64,000 bases of DNA. Source: Haemaphysalis longicornis (Eukaryota > Arthropoda > Arachnida > Ixodida > Ixodidae). The notes under the pieces were generated by a model that saw only the letters and a program-made list of their open reading frames with translations, made no database searches and had not been told where the DNA came from. Below are positions 54,490-64,000 of the stretch, one piece after another. Position 1 is the first letter of the stretch. Each line of letters starts with the position of its first letter. The stretch lies in assembly GCA_013339765.2 (NCBI GenBank), contig CM023449.1, forward strand, positions 106,122,417 through 106,186,416, read 5' to 3'. The translations under genes were made by a program, and so were the position numbers.

Positions 54490-56040
54490 CGACGGGAAAT
54501 TGAAAGGAAATTCACTGGGGATATTTTGAGCTCGGCAGGGAGCTCACCTGCATATAACCCAGTGCAGGGGAAGAGAAGTAGAGGAGGAGTGATAGGATAA
54601 AGTAGAAAGAGAGAGAGAGAGAGAGAAAGGTATAAAGAGAGCTGTCAGTCCTGGAACGCTGTCAGTCCGGGCACACCAGTCAATCACTGCACTCCGGGCT
54701 ACAGCCGCTGCGTAAGGCCGGTCGTCTCCAGGAAATGTAGCAGATAAGTGAAGACTTCCCGTTGAGTTGCCGCAGGTCCCTTCGGGAACAGAAGGTCCTC
54801 CATGTCGGCGCTGTGAAGGCCTCGACGCTGGAGCGCTCGGTGGAGCTCTGCTCTCGGGCCCGCGTGGTAGGGGCAGAAGCAGAGTGGGTGCTCGAGCGTC
54901 TCCAGTTCGGAACAGTCCGCACATGTAGGGGAGTCCTTGCGCCCGTGTCGGTGCAGACGCTCCGCCACATTGCAGCAGTTGAGCCGCATGCGGAGACGCA
55001 GGCAGCGGGCGTCCCTGCTGATGCGTGCGGGCAACGGTCTCGGCGCCAGGCCGCTCACGACCCAAGGGTCGGGGTGCATCGTCTGCACCATGCGGGCCAG
55101 TGCAGTGCGGGCTTAGTCGAACGCGGTGACGTCTGGGGAGACTGGGGTGCCCTCCTGGTGGGCCTCCGTGGCGCGGGCGTCGGCGTCTTCGTTGCCCGGG
55201 ATGCCACTGTGGCCCGGCAGTCAGTGGAGCCGCAGGTCGCAGCCTCTGGACGCCACAGTCCGCAGCTTGGTTGCAAGGGAGCGCTCCGTGTAGCCGCTGC
55301 TGTTGGTGGGTTGATCGGCCGCGTGCAGCCGCAGCAGGGCAGTCCTGGAGTCCGTGAGGATGACCGCCCCGGGGTGGCTATGGGGCCCCCTCTCAAGGAG
55401 GAGGTCGGCGGCCAGGTGCAGCGCTGCCAGCTCCGCCCATGCGGAGGAAGTGGGGAAGGGCAGGCGGAAGCTCCGGCTGGCTCCCAGCTCAGGCACCACG
55501 CACGCAGGCACCCCCTTGCACGTGCTGTGCTTGACGAAGCCGTCTGTGAAGAGTTGCACGTAGCTGCTAAGCTCGTCCTGCAGCAGGACGGCCGCCTCTT
55601 GGCTGATGGCCTGGGGTGGTGTGGTCCGCTTGTTGCGGACCCCGCGGAGGGTCGTGGTGATCTGCAGGGCCTATCCCGGTGTCTGGTTGTGGCGGCTCCA
55701 GACAGGGTCGGTTCGGAACCTCGATGCCCTCCTCGAAGATAGAGAGCAGCGCTCCCATCTGCGAGTTGGGCCGGCTACGGAACCTCTGCAAGAGCGAAGC
55801 CCCATCACGTACGGCCAGCAGACGCTGGATGTGCCGCAGCCCCGTCTGAAAGGCCCGCATCTTGATGGGCCAGGTGCCCGCCTTGGTGTAAGTTCCCGCA
55901 ATCGGCGACGTGGAGGGGAGGCCCAGGCAGAGGCGGATTGCGCGGCGTTGGTCGATCTCCAGCTCCTGCCAGCGTCGTTGTCCCAGGTAGGCGAGTGGAA
56001 GCGCGTACAGCACAGCTGCGGAGGCCATGGGCATCTGTGT
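54490..56040 (-). mobile_element. LINE 4: 3' part of an RNase H-bearing non-LTR retrotransposon
   Basis: Minus-strand remnant in three frame pieces. 55567-56034 is the post-RT region (RRWQELEIDQRRAIRLCLGL, LRHIQRLL). 55221-55559 is the RNase H domain (QLFTDGFVKHST with the first Asp, then SSAWAELAALHLAAD with Glu, and ILTDSRTALL with the next Asp). 54699-55091 is the C-terminal zinc-binding tail (CADCSELETLEHPLCFCPYH). RNase H places it near I-type rather than Jockey-type LINEs. GC-rich, unlike its surroundings. 5' truncated near 56040. A (GA)n run lies in its 3' untranslated part (54608-54628). Confidence 0.8.
54608..54628. repeat. (GA)n microsatellite
   Basis: About ten GA units. Confidence 0.9.
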
Positions 56041-56689
56041 CTTTACGAGAAGGTTATTCGAGCAGTGAGATCACACAAAGAGAATACAATCATTTGGAGT
56101 ATTATGTAGCTACTTCATTCAGGTTAAGTGGTGCGTGGTCCACACAAGACTACTGTTTGGAAATGGTGACCTTGAGTCGTTCCGGAGTATAATATTCTCG
56201 GGTTACATTAACGTACTTTCAAATGACATCTATTTTTTTTAATAATAGAATGTACAAGGAATACAGGCAAAAGATGTCAGAACCGCTTGAGGATCGCTGA
56301 CCGCCTGGAAGTCTGGGCACGATGGTCTAGGTAATACAGAAAATCTAGTTAGGGGAGATATTGAGGCTATACATTCTCGCTTGAAAAAAGTTCTAAATGA
56401 CACCATCAATAAAGTCTCCAAATCACATCTTTATGGAAACATTTGGAGGAGTTGTCTTCGGGTTATCCAGCATATGTCATTGTTAGTTGCAGTATTGGGT
56501 TTAAAACTGTAGGCCATTTAAATTTTCTAACCGTTGATTTCCAAACACTGTTCCACAATTAGCGACAACAAGCCACACTTCAGGGTGTCTGTATGCCAGC
56601 GAGGTTTATTAAGCGAAGACTACTAAGAGTACAAGCTGAACTTTCTATGTCCTAGTAGGTACCAAAGAGGAAGGAAAATGCTCAGGACA
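56041..56689. other. no gene recognised
   Basis: AT-rich spacer. A plus-strand piece near 56335-56450 (SRLKKVLNDTINKVSKSHLY) is vaguely LINE-like but not assignable. Confidence 0.25.
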
Positions 56690-57180
56690 AGAAAAAAGGA
56701 AAAGCCTCAGAGGACGACAGCATAACCATGGATCTTTTGCAGGATGGAATAGTGGTGGCACTGAAGAAGACTTCTACAATAATCCCACAATGCTTAAGTA
56801 CTCAAAAACTGCCCATATACAGAAAGGACGCCAACATTATTCTCATTCATCAAAAGGGAGATACCAAGGACCTTGACCGTTACAGACCCATCAGCCTACT
56901 CTCAGTTGATTACAATCAGTTTACAAAAATTATAATTATCCGCATTGAATGCAGCCTGGATACCTAACAACCCAGAGAGCAAGCTGGGCTTAGGGTGGTG
57001 TATTCAACCACGGACAACATCCCTATTGACAATCAAGTTTTAGAAATATCTGCTGAATCCACTATACCCCTTTATATGTCATATATTGACTACGAGAAAG
57101 CGTTTGACTTGATACAAACCGCGACCATGCTCAAACAATTATAGCTCAAGGATATAGAAGAAACAATGGACTTTCTTCGA
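56690..57180 (+). pseudogene. RTE-like LINE fragment (RT start)
   Basis: The open frame 56728-56967 reads IILIHQKGDTKDLDRYRPIS, then LLSVDYNQFTKII, typical of RTE/BovB reverse transcriptases. It continues past a stop as PREQAGLRVVYSTTDNIPID and SYIDYEKAFD near 57060-57105, the first catalytic block. Truncated on both sides before the catalytic box. Confidence 0.8.
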
Positions 57181-58797
57181 AAACAAGTCGATGTTAACGC
57201 TTGCACTTCTGATGTACACCGAAAAAAAGTGGCGGCCAAGAAAACCGCGCAAGGGGTCGTTTGCAAAATTTCTTCTGCATAATGCCCCACCGTGTACGTC
57301 GCGAAATCATGAATTTCCTAGAACACCTCCGACCGCAAAAACCGACATCCACAAATATGACATTCAGCGCAGCGCATGGGGTGAACGCTGCAAAAATGTG
57401 ACCGTCGGAATGACTGTCCGCCGCGCGGTGTTTGGAAACAAAACAAATTACCCCCGAGAATCCTTCTTGAGTCCTTGCATATACAAATAATTCGGCGAAG
57501 GTTGAACGGCTCCAGGTGAGTGTTGCACGATTTACATTGCATAACAGAAAAAAAGACGAGATGGAAGAAAGGAGCTACTGTGATTATGGGTTGTAGTGAT
57601 TTACCGGAGCTGCCGGTGATAAAGACCAGAGCACGCTCAGAAACGTTCTGACTGTTTTTTAACGACCCTCGTTGGTGTATATGCCTCGTGCTCAAGAAAT
57701 GATCATAGGTCGCTATGAGGCGCTAATAACATACATGTGAGGCAATTATGGGCTATGTTCAGCCCGGTGATTTGTTTACCCGAGCCAAAGCACGGCACGC
57801 AGAACATGAAATGCAATGTTTGGGGCGTCGCCCGCTTCCCGAGTCTTGCTGAGGTCGGTTTAGGAATTGCCCCCATTTGATGACTGCCAGTTGGTAGGAT
57901 ATTATCAAAGGTTTTAAAGGCTCAAGAAAAATCGAACACCAGAGGAAAACGAACAACAAAAACGATGCTTCGTTTGTCTGCTTCGTTTGCTTCTGTTGTG
58001 CTCGGATTTCGGGCCTCTTAGAAACCTTTCATTGTGCCTGTTTAGGGGTCAGTTAGTATGTCAGCAACTGTGTGCCCGTCACGAGTGCTCTTATGTTTTA
58101 TTTCTGCTCCAAACTTGCTGTGGGTACATGACGCTGCAAAAATGTATCCAGGTCTTCTACCCACACCAGTAACAGAGGCAGTACAAAGTACTGTGAAAGC
58201 TGATCAATTATATTCAAATTGGTCGATTACTAAGAACACGATGGCTCAGAAATCAGCCTTCATTCAATTACACACCCTATTAAACCATGTTTGAAACCCT
58301 ACAGAAACCAAATCCTTATTGGCTATTATGTGTAAATATGATCTTGCGATTGCTTTATATTGGTGTTTTTTTAAATAAAGATTGTAATATTTTGACCAAC
58401 ATTTGCATGCTCCCAAATATAAAAAAATATTATTTTGTTGCAAAATTGACTGAACCACGTCGGGTTGCCGCATTCATGACCGACCCGTACATGTTTTCAT
58501 TTTAGCCACATAGTGTGCTGCTGTTAGATTATGTAAAACAACTTGCGAAGAAACTCACTTCAGCCACGGCCTGGAGAGAAAAAAAACTTGAAGGTAGCAT
58601 AACATGCATACTCAACGATTTATGTGATGCCAGAGTTAGCGCTCTACTTAAAAATAACACGCTCACCGTTGATCTTTTTACTTGGTGTATATACGTCAGA
58701 AATGAGAGTGACAATTATTATAATAATCACGGTCGTAAGGCACTACTTTTTTGCTAAGCAGTGGAGATATATAGAAACATATTTCACTTGTAAAAAA
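57181..58797. other. no gene recognised
   Basis: Mostly AT-rich, with short unremarkable ORFs on both strands. Confidence 0.3.
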
Positions 58798-58799
58798 TA

Positions 58800-59329
58800 C
58801 CGTAAAATCCCGAGAGATGCCCCGCCCCCGAAAGATAACCCACCCCTGTTTTTGGCACAATTTTCCAATTTTTTTCAAAAACACCGAAAGATAACCCACC
58901 CCTGACAATAGCATCATCCCAGCCGGGGATGACGCACGGGGAAACGAGGTTAGCTAGCGTGGGTAGGGTGAGATAACAGGTCACAGGTCACAGGAACCTC
59001 AAAAGGTGCGGTATATCAACAGCCCTCGATGGATAAGAAGACTCAGAGCTTCATGAGCGGCTCGTTTCGGCGATCCCTCCTTCTACTGCCTGCCAACCGC
59101 GTCCAACTCCGTGCGTGAGGAGGTGGTTGACCTTTTGTTTGACAGTGAGAGCGACTGTTCGTTCGACGGTTTTGACGACCAATGCATACAGTGCTAATAA
59201 ACGCGTGTTCGCTCTTTGGCTGCGATAGATTTCTCATCTTTTTTTACTGCACACCGAAAGTTAGCCCACGCCATATTTTCACTCGATTTGCTCTCGATCT
59301 TACGTGGGCTATCTCTCGGGATTTTACGG
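58800..59329. mobile_element. TA-flanked MITE with a transposase-like tail (pogo/Tc1-mariner type)
   Basis: TIRs CCGTAAAATCCCGAGAGAT at 58800 and the inverse ending at 59329, flanked by TA on both sides (58798-58799, 59330-59331). Inside are repeats of CCGAAAGATAACCCACCCC near 58827 and 58884 and a related CCGAAAGTTAGCCCACGCC near 59255. A short frame near 59123-59195 encodes an acidic ending (LLFDSESDCSFDGFDDQC) followed by two stops and AATAAA. It looks like the C-terminal tail of a transposase left after internal deletion. Confidence 0.75.
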
Positions 59330-59439
59330 TAAGCAGATTTTGACTATCGGAAACGCATGCTTGTTGTTGTAGGTCTTCTTGACGGCGCGCACCATCTGAA
59401 TGAATGAAGGACACAAGACGCGTTCGTAGCCATGCGCGC

Positions 59440-59535
59440 GTATCGGTTTCTAGCGCAGTGGGAAGAGCGCCACGTACCTCCCGCCGCGGTTAGAGAGTCG
59501 TTGGATCGAAACCGGGCGCCGCCGGGTCAAGAACA
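59440..59535 (+). other. tRNA-like A/B-box sequence (SINE head remnant)
   Basis: TAGCGCAGTGGGAAGAGCG and, about 55 bases on, GGATCGAAACC resemble pol III A and B boxes. Arms do not fold into a convincing tRNA. Probably a decayed SINE head. Confidence 0.3.
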
Positions 59536-59970
59536 CCACTCCTTGCTCGCAAACCTTGAGACTTCCCACCGCTCCGTTGACAAGCCCGTCGATGACGTCA
59601 ATGTTTGTGGTAATCATGTAGGGCTTGTTTGGGACGATGAGAATATCCATAGTTAAGCTGGGAAATTCGGTGTGCGACATTTTAGCCACCTTGGCCGTGG
59701 CCTTCTGCCAAGCATCTTGTGTCGCGTACCCCCGGTACGTGTCTTGAGCTGGCAGACGACAAACGACAACCTCTTCTTCTTCCTCTCCTCCTTGTTGGGT
59801 AGAAACGAACGCGTGAACATTTTGACCTCTTCTTCCAATCTTTGGTTGGCCAATCCCAAGGGGCATCCTGTCACAATCATCATCAGCGACTTGTACACGG
59901 AGCTACGAGGGACGGGACAGGGCCCGAGCAAGAGGAGCTTCGCCCCTAAAACCCTTGCAACAGGCACTGG
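59536..59970 (-). pseudogene. Helitron-type helicase C-terminal fragment
   Basis: The minus frame contains PNKPYMITTNIDVIDGLVNG, then AVGSLKVCEQG, which matches the late helicase region of tick Helitron Rep-helicases (PIF1-like fold). Upstream LPAQDTYRGYATQDAW continues it. A second minus frame overlaps (59653-59967), so the coding is shifted. No Rep nuclease motif or Helitron end was seen. Confidence 0.65.
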
Positions 59971-61025
59971 CCTGATACAGTGTAAAAAAAAGCTTAAAGG
60001 ATCGCCTCCCTATATCACACAAAGCGGAAAGGCAAGGTATAGAAATAGTGGCCTAGTCCGGCGCTTCTATGCAATATTCAACAATAAATACGTTTTTTTA
60101 AGATTGCACCAACTCGGTGTGGAAGTATTGGCATGGTTTAATTTTTTATTGCTAAATCACAAGATTAAGTATGCATTTATACGTTGTGAGCGAATCTCAC
60201 AAAATACAACCCCCGTTCACTGCATTTTTCAACATTCTGCCTGGTTGATATTTTAGATAGAAAAAGCGGCACTCGCGTCTTTTTGACCTGTAATAGTATG
60301 ATTATTTGGTACGTAACCACGGCTCCTCGTATTAACTACGGCACAATGTCCGACCGCAGCTTCCCAAACCTCCGAATTTGTTGACGGAGACACTTTTTGA
60401 CGGTGCAGGAACACCATAAGCTTCACTGTGGATTTTGGCCAACTGCCTGTTTACTTTTTTCTGGATAAGATCTAAGTTGTGACTGTATAACAAAACAGTT
60501 ACCAGTGCTCACTGAAGCGGACTTGACTTACAAGTTCTTTCAAAATGTTCAAATTTTTTTCAGAAGAGACTAGGTGAGTTTTGAGAAGATAGCTTTCCCT
60601 TTCAGGAATAAGGAACCTTGGGCGGATCCTACAGCCAGTTTAAACACTGGGAAAGAGCGCTTACAGTATACCCTGCCTCCTCTTTTAAATGTATTTGAGT
60701 GCGCCGATTTTGATATCTATAAATGTTCTAAGCGTCAATTACCTGTCGTGTGTACAAAAATGTGTTAACCTTTGTATGTCTCTCATTTAATTTCTTGTTA
60801 ACTGTTCTTTTTATACCAGTTGAAGATTACGCGTATTACGTGCAACAACAAATAAGTCTTATTGTTAGCTTTTATTCTTACTTATTTTTGGTTGCCTGTA
60901 TAACTGTGTTTTCTTTTGTCGCGATGCTGCTGTCTGAGCAAAAAGGGGGCTGCGGCCTCGTCAAGCTGTCTATGGCAGCTTTTTTTCCGCGGTTTCTTTT
61001 TCTGTATCTGTGTTGATGTATCTGT
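59971..61025. other. no gene recognised
   Basis: AT-rich, with short ORFs only. Confidence 0.3.
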
Positions 61026-61047
61026 ATCTGTGTTTATGGAACAGAAA

Positions 61048-61160
61048 TAAAGTTTCATTATTATTATTATTGTTATTATTGTTGTTTTTATTATTAATAT
61101 TGTCATTATTATTATCAATATTATAATTATAATTGTTATTATTAGTAGTAGTAGTAATAT
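61048..61160. repeat. (ATT)n-type microsatellite
   Basis: Imperfect ATT/GTT trinucleotide run, ending in AGT repeats, directly before the gypsy D fragment. Confidence 0.9.
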
Positions 61161-61165
61161 TGGCT

Positions 61166-62848
61166 CTCCTCCTTAAAGGACCCCACGGGCCGCTTGGGGC
61201 GTTGGGCTTTGACCTTACAAGAATACTGCTTTACTGTATCCTACAAATCTGGTCGTACACATCAAGATGCGGACTGCTTGTCCCGGCATCCCGTCGATCC
61301 ACCTGGTTCCTCTGCCCAGGACTCCGACGCCTGTGTCCTGGCTATTTCTGATTTGATTCATATTGAGGATGAACAGCGTCGTGACAACAGCTTACGAGCG
61401 ATCATAGACAATCTGCGCTCATCGGCACACGATCCTTCGCTGCAGGCATACATAGTACAAGATGGGGTGCTTTACCGCCACAACTTTCGCCCTGACGGCC
61501 CTGCTTTGCTCCTGGTTGTTCCGCAACACCTTCGAAGGTCCGTGCTCCATCAACTGCACGATGCACCTACTGCAGGCCATCTAGGTCTGACACGCACCTA
61601 TGACCGCGTCAGGCGGCGCTTTTTCTGGCCTGGCCTATATAGGTCGGTTCGACGCTACGTCAGTGCTTGTGACGCCTGCCAACGACGGAAAAGGTTAACA
61701 ACGGCACCGGCTGGTCCCTTACAGTCCCTCGACGTGCCGAGCGAACCGTTCTACCGTGTAGGGATGGACCTCCTTGGTCCCTTCCCTTTCTCAACCTCCA
61801 GGAACAAGTGGATTGCCGTGGAAACGGACATGCTACCCGTTTTGCTATTACCAGGGCGCTACCTACAAGTTGTGCGACTGATGTCGCCGACTTCCTCTTT
61901 CACGACGTCATTTTACACCACGGCGCTCCATGTCAACTTCTCACCGACCGGGGACGATACTTTTTATCCAAAGTGGTCGCTGATCTCCTTCGTTTGAGTT
62001 CCACGACACACAAGCTCACCACTTCTTACCATCCCCAAACCAATGGACTTACGGAACGTTTTAACCGCACCCTTACGGACATGCTGTCTATGTATGTCTC
62101 CGCGGATCACAAAGACTGGGACTTGACGTTGCCGTATGTGACTTTTGCGTATAACTCCTCGCGCCACGATACGGCTGGTTTTTCACCCTTTTATCTCCTC
62201 TATGGACGTGAGCCCAGTTTGCCGCTTGACACCTTGATGCCCTCATCGATCACTCCACCGACCGAATATGCATTCGAAGCTATTTCTCGAGCAACTCTAG
62301 CCCGTGAGGTCACCCGCGCCCGCCTTCCGGCCTCGCAGGTGTCGCAGAAAACACGTTATGACTTTAAGCACCGTAACGTCTATTATCCTCCTGGAACGCT
62401 CGTATTGGTATGGTCGCCTTCTCGCCGCGTGGGCCTCTCTGAAAAGCTTCTTTCGCCATATCATGGCCCTTACAAGGTCCTCCGGCAGGTCACCGATGTG
62501 ACGTATGAGATCAGTCCTGTTGCAGCGTCCGCATCGTCTTCCACGCCGAAGACCGACATCGTGCATGTACTGCGGCTGAAGCCGTACAATTCTCCCAGCT
62601 TGTTGGACGCAACACCTTAGTCAGCAGCGAGTCGGTGCTTTCCCGGCCGGGGGGCTATGTGACGGGGATGTTCGGCTATGTAGTGAGCCAACGGGTATGC
62701 GTCAGTGTCTGTCTGATGAGAGCTCAGCAGCTATAAGAGGAAGTCGACGACGATCGCTATCGACTTGGTTCGTGCGTGAATCTGGACACTCTGCTCTGGC
62801 TTTCCCCTTGTAAATACCTTTGGTGAATACAATACCTTCCCCGTAACA
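61166..62848 (+). mobile_element. Ty3/gypsy element D, 5'-truncated: RNase H end, integrase, 3' LTR
   Basis: Starts abruptly inside RNase H (ALTLQEYCFTVSYKSGRTHQ) beside the microsatellite and is then well kept. The integrase zinc domain is HDAPTAGHLG...CDACQRRK. The first catalytic Asp block is VGMDLLGPFPF, the second is LTDRGRYF, and the Glu block is LTERFNRTL. The C-terminal tail ends DIVHVLRLKPYNS with a stop near 62620. One frame change occurs near 61830. All three catalytic residues are intact. The element is in the same broad lineage as gypsy A. Confidence 0.9.
62658..62848 (+). repeat. 3' LTR of gypsy D
   Basis: 191 bp, TGTGACGGGGATG to CCCCGTAACA, preceded by the purine run GGCCGGGGGGCTA. 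Followed by (AT)n. No 5' partner is in the window. Confidence 0.75.
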
Positions 62849-62866
62849 ATATATATATATATATAT
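62849..62866. repeat. (AT)n junction between two gypsy elements
   Basis: AT run separating the 3' LTR of gypsy D (plus) from the presumed 3' LTR of gypsy E (minus). Confidence 0.8.
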
Positions 62867-63490
62867 TGTGGTGATGTTTATGGACACCTGTAAACGGTCA
62901 CGCCGTCTAGTCTTGCAGAGTCAGAGCGACTGTAGCCACCTGGGGCTGAGGTCCCGACTGTGCGACCACAGACTTCGTTTTCCAAAAGCACTGCATAGCA
63001 CAAACCTTCTCGGAAGACTGCCCACGAACTGCTGTTTTATGATAGGACCTAGCCACTGTCAAAGAGTTCTTCTGGTGTTCATGTTCTTCGCTACAATTCT
63101 CTCGGCTAGAAGAAGAAGCCATCCTGGCGACTCATGCTAACGATGGAACCACGGCTCATAGTAGGGATTAACTCGCTGAACATGCACAGTCTCACGGCCG
63201 CGGCGCCGAAGATCCGATGAGTGCATAACTGGCTCCACGATATAATTCACTTTCGAAGTGCTTCTGATAACATGGTAAGGACCGTGTATTTTGATGTAAA
63301 GTTCGGAGAAATACCTGGAGTGGGACTTGGCGACCAAAGCCAGACAACTGAGCCGGGAGAGAAATCGCGTGGTGCACTGGACACGTCATGGTGAGATTTC
63401 TGTAGCTTCTGGTGTTCAGACGTAAATGAACGAGCGAGCTGGCGGCATTCCTCAGCAAACTGCGATATTTGGGAAATCTGTGTGCGCTCG
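62867..63490 (-). mobile_element. gypsy E fragment: integrase C-terminus and 3' LTR
   Basis: Minus strand. 63137-63490 holds an integrase tail in two frames (SQISQFAEECRQLARSFTSE, then NYIVEPVMHSSDLRRRGRET, then VHVQRVNPYYEP). The probable LTR is 62867-63095 (TGTGGTGATG to CGCTACA). It belongs to a different family from gypsy A, C and D. Truncated near 63490. Confidence 0.7.
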
Positions 63491-64000
63491 GGGGGATCAA
63501 GCCGGTAAGGTTAAAAACAAAGTTACAGTCTTTTTGTTCCTTTTTGACAAAGGAAGGGGCAGCCGCACGAAGCTGCCGGTTGACGCAGCTTGACGAGGCG
63601 ACTGCCCAGGACACAGGCGCAAGGTTTCAGAAATATGAGACATATTAAAAAGGACTCTTGAGGTATTATGTGCATCACATTGCCTCTCCTCAACCATAAA
63701 CTACACATATCATGAAACACAAATCACCCAGAAAAAAGAAATCTTGTGACACACATAAGCACTTACCAAGTTCAATATACGCACGCTTATACATAACTAA
63801 ATTTGTTTCTACACAGGTTTTATAAAATACTTTTAATAATCACCACGGCCTCCAAGATCCGGAATAACATGCGGAAATGAAAGAGAAAAAGAAATAAAAA
63901 CATCATATCCACTGCTGCGGTAACAGTGCAAATTCATATACAATGGTATTCTACGAAGTATAAAATAGGTTATTTTCTAATATGAATTTTTTTGTTTCTG
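63491..64000. other. no gene recognised
   Basis: Sequence changes character at about 63490. Short minus ORFs occur with no family match, and the window ends in AT-rich DNA. Confidence 0.3.

Noticed and set aside
54762..55742. 326-residue plus-strand ORF, the longest plus-strand frame in its area
   Set aside because: It is the antisense of the GC-rich RNase H LINE. All recognised domains are on the minus strand.
57191..57490. 99-residue plus ORF
   Set aside because: No family resemblance. Composition is like its surroundings, and it lies just past a truncated RTE fragment.
59440..59535. Functional tRNA gene
   Set aside because: Box-like motifs only. The anticodon and acceptor arms do not pair convincingly.

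Overview
This is eukaryotic, repeat-dominated DNA: AT-rich, with short decayed ORFs, canonical GT/AG splice sites and many transposable elements. A tRNA-derived SINE resembling tick Ruka elements, several Ty3/gypsy families, Jockey/CR1-, RTE- and RNase H-type LINEs, a Penelope-like element and a Helitron fragment together fit a hard tick (Ixodida). That assignment is inference from repeat content; no host marker gene was identified.

Left third (about 1-24.4 kb). This is a nest of insertions. A LINE remnant (215-2160) lies beside a second LINE (2410-3475) that resumes at 21003-21835. Between the two halves sits one minus-strand Ty3/gypsy element (3476-21002) with recognisable LTRs at both ends. 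Two DNA elements with terminal inverted repeats are inserted in it, at 5117-13336 (8.2 kb, CACTCTTAATC ends) and 13812-17918 (4.1 kb, CTCCCAGG ends). The second of these contains a third LINE. Removing the DNA elements reconnects the gypsy reading frame at both sites. A Penelope-like remnant (22755-23620) and an inverted-repeat-bounded block with coding-type repeats (23867-24395) follow.

Middle (24.4-41.6 kb). After a featureless stretch comes an array of 32-bp palindromes (about 26775-27030). A well-preserved minus-strand transposase gene of the animal CACTA-like type follows (30675-35940, four exons, phase-1 introns). Its second intron holds a dispersed repeat and a SINE with a perfect 13-bp target duplication. 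Next is a complete, young Ty3/gypsy element (36541-41588) with 242/243-bp LTRs and an AATAT duplication, which lacks part of its integrase.

Right third (41.6-64 kb). A plus-strand multi-exon gene, probably BEN-domain related, runs from 42942 to at least 52252. Its most striking part is a tandem array (about 45840-49115, period about 186 bp). Each unit carries a 66-bp, phase-0 exon with canonical splice sites, and 17 copies are visible. Downstream are a minus-strand RNase H-bearing LINE, an RTE-like fragment, a TA-flanked MITE, a Helitron helicase fragment, and two truncated gypsy elements meeting tail to tail across an (AT)n run at 62849-62866.

Most frame breaks are single-base indels, and all five indels between the two LTRs of the young gypsy are homopolymer-length changes. 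Some apparent pseudogenes may therefore be long-read consensus errors. No rRNA, functional tRNA or CRISPR locus was seen.
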